The notes under the pieces: model-generated
Told to the model about the DNA's origin: nothing
The model's input: the letters and a program-made list of their open reading frames with translations, nothing else
Database searches by the model: none
Position numbers and translations under genes: made by a program
Shown: piece after piece, positions 61,772 through 64,000 of the stretch
Position numbering within the stretch: position 1 is the first letter of the stretch
Layout: every line of letters begins with the position of its first letter
Source of the DNA: Magicicada septendecula
Taxonomy: Eukaryota; Arthropoda; Insecta; Hemiptera; Cicadidae
Assembly: GCA_034769895.1 (NCBI GenBank)
Contig: CM068372.1
Coordinates: 242,444,343 to 242,508,342 of the forward strand
Length of the DNA stretch: 64,000 nt
Reading direction: 5' to 3'

Positions 61772-62842
61772 TGTTGTATATAAAGAGTGGCAGTTATTAT
61801 TTAGAAACACTTGTATTATTTGTCATTATAATACTCTATTTAATATTATTCATTGACATAATATAAACACTTTAAAGTTTGTATAATTTCACAATTTACT
61901 CAGTTTATGAACTTCAATATTGACATATTAGGTTTATTTAATATAACATAAAAACTTGCACTGATCCCCTTTTTATTCTTTGATTTTATTTCTAATTAGT
62001 TTTATAGTTTTATTAAAATCAAGAAATCTATTTATAGAGGATAATGAAGGTTTGTTTTTTGCATTATATAATTAATTCACATTGGTTCACTTTCAATTCT
62101 ACTTTATACACTTTTGGTCTATATCTATTTTACATGGTTTTCTAAATTTGGGATTTTGTTACACTTTCATTTGTTATTATTTTTATTACTTTCTTTTGGG
62201 GTTTTGTTTTGGGTTTCTTATTAGAGCACTCCTTCTTGTGGATGTTGTCTTGTTCTGGTTTCTTCTTTAATTACTCCTATTCTCCTTGTTTCTTATAAAA
62301 GTATCACCTTTTATGGTGGATGTTGTCTTGTTCTGGGTTTCTTCCTTACTTACTCCTATCCTACCTGGGTATTACTTTACTTTATTTTTTAGTTTTGAAG
62401 TTTATATTGATTACTCATTACTCACTGTAATATTGATTTTAATGAAACTCTTTCTTCAATCTATGATTGTGCTTTACGGTGGTTCTTAATTAATTTTTAA
62501 TGTTGCTTTCTTGGATTTAAAATGTTTTTATTTTATTTTATGATATTTCTCTCCATTCAGAACTATGCGCATTATCTGTCATGCTACAATAGATAGATTT
62601 GTAAATTAACAGGAGTTCACATAAAATACAAGTCTTTCAGCACACGAAAAATTTTAGTTTTACCACTAAGCTACAGCTGTCACTCCACGAACTTTTCAAC
62701 TGACCCTCGTATACAGATGAGCTCAATATTCACTACAGGAGTTACAGGTGGTAATAAAAGCTGTTTTTCTATGTACATTGGATGTTATACAAAGTAGATC
62801 ACAAGAAGTTGACAATTTTTAAAGTACAACCAAATGGTAATA

Positions 62843-64000
62843 CAGTAAACCCTCGATTTAACGGACCTCGGTTTAATGGACTTCAGATTTAACGGACTTC
62901 AGGAAAAAAAAAGTATTAGGCTTTTGAAACGTATAATGTGCATAAACTGCAGACTCTCCTGTTCTGGCGATATTGCTTGGCTATCGCAGCATTCTTTATT
63001 CGTTTCTTTTCTTCTTGTTTTGAAACATGCAAATTTTCTCATCTTCAATTGTATTTGATGAGAACGGAGTATTCCTGTCTTTGCGTTGTTGTTGACGCAG
63101 GCGTCGCACAGTGGAAGACATCATGATGACTAACACTGAACAATATACACTGATATGCATCTTATTTCACTGTGAAATATTCGTCCATCGGCTAATACAG
63201 CAAGCATTACAGTGGCACGTAATTTTTCATTTCCCGTAATCTTTACTGTTACAGATTTGGTTCCCTTTTGGTCCACCGTAAATATACGTAAATAAAAAAT
63301 ACGGGCGTTTCATCGGCATTTCCCATGTGTTCAAGTGAATAATTATGCTTCTTGCGTAAATGAATGACAAACCACTGATACTGTAGGAGTTTTCTTCGTA
63401 GTCACTCGGTAGTTTTAGCGCAAGTGATGTACGTCATTTAAGCGCAAATCCATTTCGCCGCATCATTCGTCTTATACACCCGAAGCTGGCTTTAAAACCG
63501 GAGACTTTTAATTCTTCTGCAATATCTAAAGCTTTTAATTTTAAAACATGTCTAGTGACAGGGAGTCCTTGCCTTCTTAAAAGCTGTACGTATTCACAGA
63601 CGCTGGACTCTACTGCTACAAAACGCCCAACTTGAGGTCCCGCGCACGAATGCTCGTTGCGTAGTATTTCCATTTCAAAGTCGTTCCTTCTGTTTTCTCC
63701 ATCGTCGAATACAGGATTCATCAATATCGAATTTCCTTGCGGCTTCGCGATTGCATGTTTTTTCTACATTTTGTATCACAATTAATTTATAATTCGCATC
63801 GTACGGGTTACGTTTAATTTGATTTGACTGCGTGCCTTTAGTCTCCACAATATCACTCATACCGCAAACGCACTACAAAAACGCCGAATGAAAACAAAGT
63901 ATAGATAAGCGATGTTGTCGCTGTTACAATAGAAAACCACACTGGCAGTTTACCTGTTATTTAGAAACATGTTACACACCCTCTACTCATCCTTTGTCTT
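62843..64000 (-). mobile_element. Pogo/Tigger-like DNA transposon, truncated by the window
   Basis: The left inverted repeat CAGTAAACCCTCGATTTAAC starts after a TA (62841-62842), with GGTTTAATGGACTT and a further decayed repeat next. The transposase runs towards it on the minus strand. The other end lies past 64000. The space between the repeat and the transposase is short, so the C-terminal catalytic part was deleted. Confidence 0.8.
63170..63860 (-). pseudogene. Pogo/Tigger transposase remnant
   Basis: Transposase of the pogo group. From ATG 63860 it encodes KRNPYDANYKLIVIQNVEKT and ESCIRRWRKQKERL, the CENP-B-type helix-turn-helix. After a frameshift near 63680 come GRFVAVESSVCEYV, LPVTRHVLKLKALDIAEEL and RRMMRRNGFALK (to 63434). 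A stop and further shifts follow, then the start of the DDE domain with EHMGNADETPVFF (about 63340) and VTVKITGNEKLRATVMLAVL (about 63240-63180). The rest of the DDE domain, including the later catalytic Asp residues, is missing. Inactive. Confidence 0.82.

Larger units (their letters stand above)
41654..62588 (-). mobile_element. Element D: Ty3/Gypsy retrotransposon with 3-kb LTRs, host of two later insertions
   Basis: Read on the minus strand. 5' LTR 62588-54145 (interrupted by element C), gag, pol, 1.2 kb noncoding, 3' LTR 48090-41654 (interrupted by the PIN/CXC element). The target duplication is ATAG (41650-41653 and 62589-62592), and mariner M1 continues across it. LTR ends are TGTAGCATG and TTGTTACA. 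Subtracting the insertions, the 3' LTR is about 3,013 bp. The 5' LTR lacks its last 580 bp, because a deletion joins it directly to gag and removes the primer site. Confidence 0.9.
54145..62588 (-). repeat. Element D 5' LTR (interrupted, U5 end deleted)
   Basis: Pieces 54145-55764 and 61772-62588 (the latter opening with a target copy) flank element C. Together they give about 2,433 bp of the 3,013-bp LTR. The lost 580 bp correspond to 41654-42233 in the other copy. The break carries the short repeat TAAGTAAAG. Confidence 0.88.
40882..62711 (+). mobile_element. Mariner-like element M1, split by element D
   Basis: Same family as M2, about 890 bp in two pieces (40882-41653 and 62593-62711). 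It begins TACGAGGGTCACTTGAAAAG and ends ACTGACCCTCGTA, with TA target copies at 40880-40881 and 62712-62713. From an ATG at 41121, traces of a mariner transposase N-terminus are readable in changing frames (MENQNEIVNVF, then GRTSTEDDPSSARPKSAT, then ISYERVHHTLTQEL). The catalytic domain is absent. The first 280 bp recur inverted at the right end, so the inverted repeat includes the first 14 or so transposase codons. Confidence 0.82.

Noticed and set aside
44157-62489. Phe/Leu-rich plus-strand frames (44157-44576 and 62082-62489) as membrane proteins
   Set aside because: They lie in the two copies of the D LTR, over a T-rich tandem repeat, on the non-coding strand.

Overview
This window is repeat-rich, A+T-rich nuclear DNA from an animal, most likely an insect with a large genome. 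Coding exons interrupted by canonical GT/AG introns, mariner, hAT, P-like and pogo elements, and Ty3/Gypsy-type LTR retrotransposons all point that way. The species cannot be named from the sequence.

The only recognisable host gene is GUF1, the nuclear gene for the mitochondrial LepA/EF4 translation GTPase, on the minus strand. Four exons can be placed (22172-21904, 21676-21437, 6226-6099, 4323-4186) and their codon phases join. The N-terminal GTPase exons and the C-terminal exons were not found. One intron is 15.2 kb long and holds a complete Gypsy element. If the missing 5' exons lie beyond 64000, most of the window is GUF1 intron.

The rest is a layered stack of mobile elements. (1) 2830-4060: a decayed P-element/THAP9-like copy. 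(2) 9920-21197 (+): E1, a Gypsy element with 1.17-kb LTRs; its Gag carries a RanBP2-type zinc finger and its pol has frameshifts. (3) 22722-39060: a mariner (M2) with about 280-bp inverted repeats, split by a ZMYM1-like hAT (22741-32536) and by LTR element B (32872-38549, minus). The hAT transposase gene is itself split by LTR element A (23283-28857, +). (4) 40882-62711: a second mariner copy (M1), split by Gypsy element D (41654-62588, minus). D's 3' LTR is interrupted by a 3.4-kb TIR element carrying a PIN/FEN-like plus CXC-domain gene (44507-47927). D's 5' LTR is interrupted by LTR element C (55765-61771, +). (5) 62843 to the window end: a decayed pogo/Tigger element. Most nestings are proven by short target-site duplications and by rejoining of the interrupted sequence.

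The most novel material is the A/B/C family. These are about 5.6-6.0-kb LTR elements with no protease, reverse transcriptase or integrase. Instead they share one unrecognised protein: a coiled-coil N-terminus resembling the start of E1 Gag, followed by a conserved C-terminal region. They share with E1 the LTR start, tRNA-Lys-like primer sites, a block in the 3' leader (flanked in A-C by splice sites) and a hairpin with a UUCG-type loop next to the polypurine tract. In that hairpin the stem sequence changes between elements while pairing is kept. The simplest reading is that A, B and C are parasites mobilised by an E1-like element, using 3' RNA structures that can be tested.
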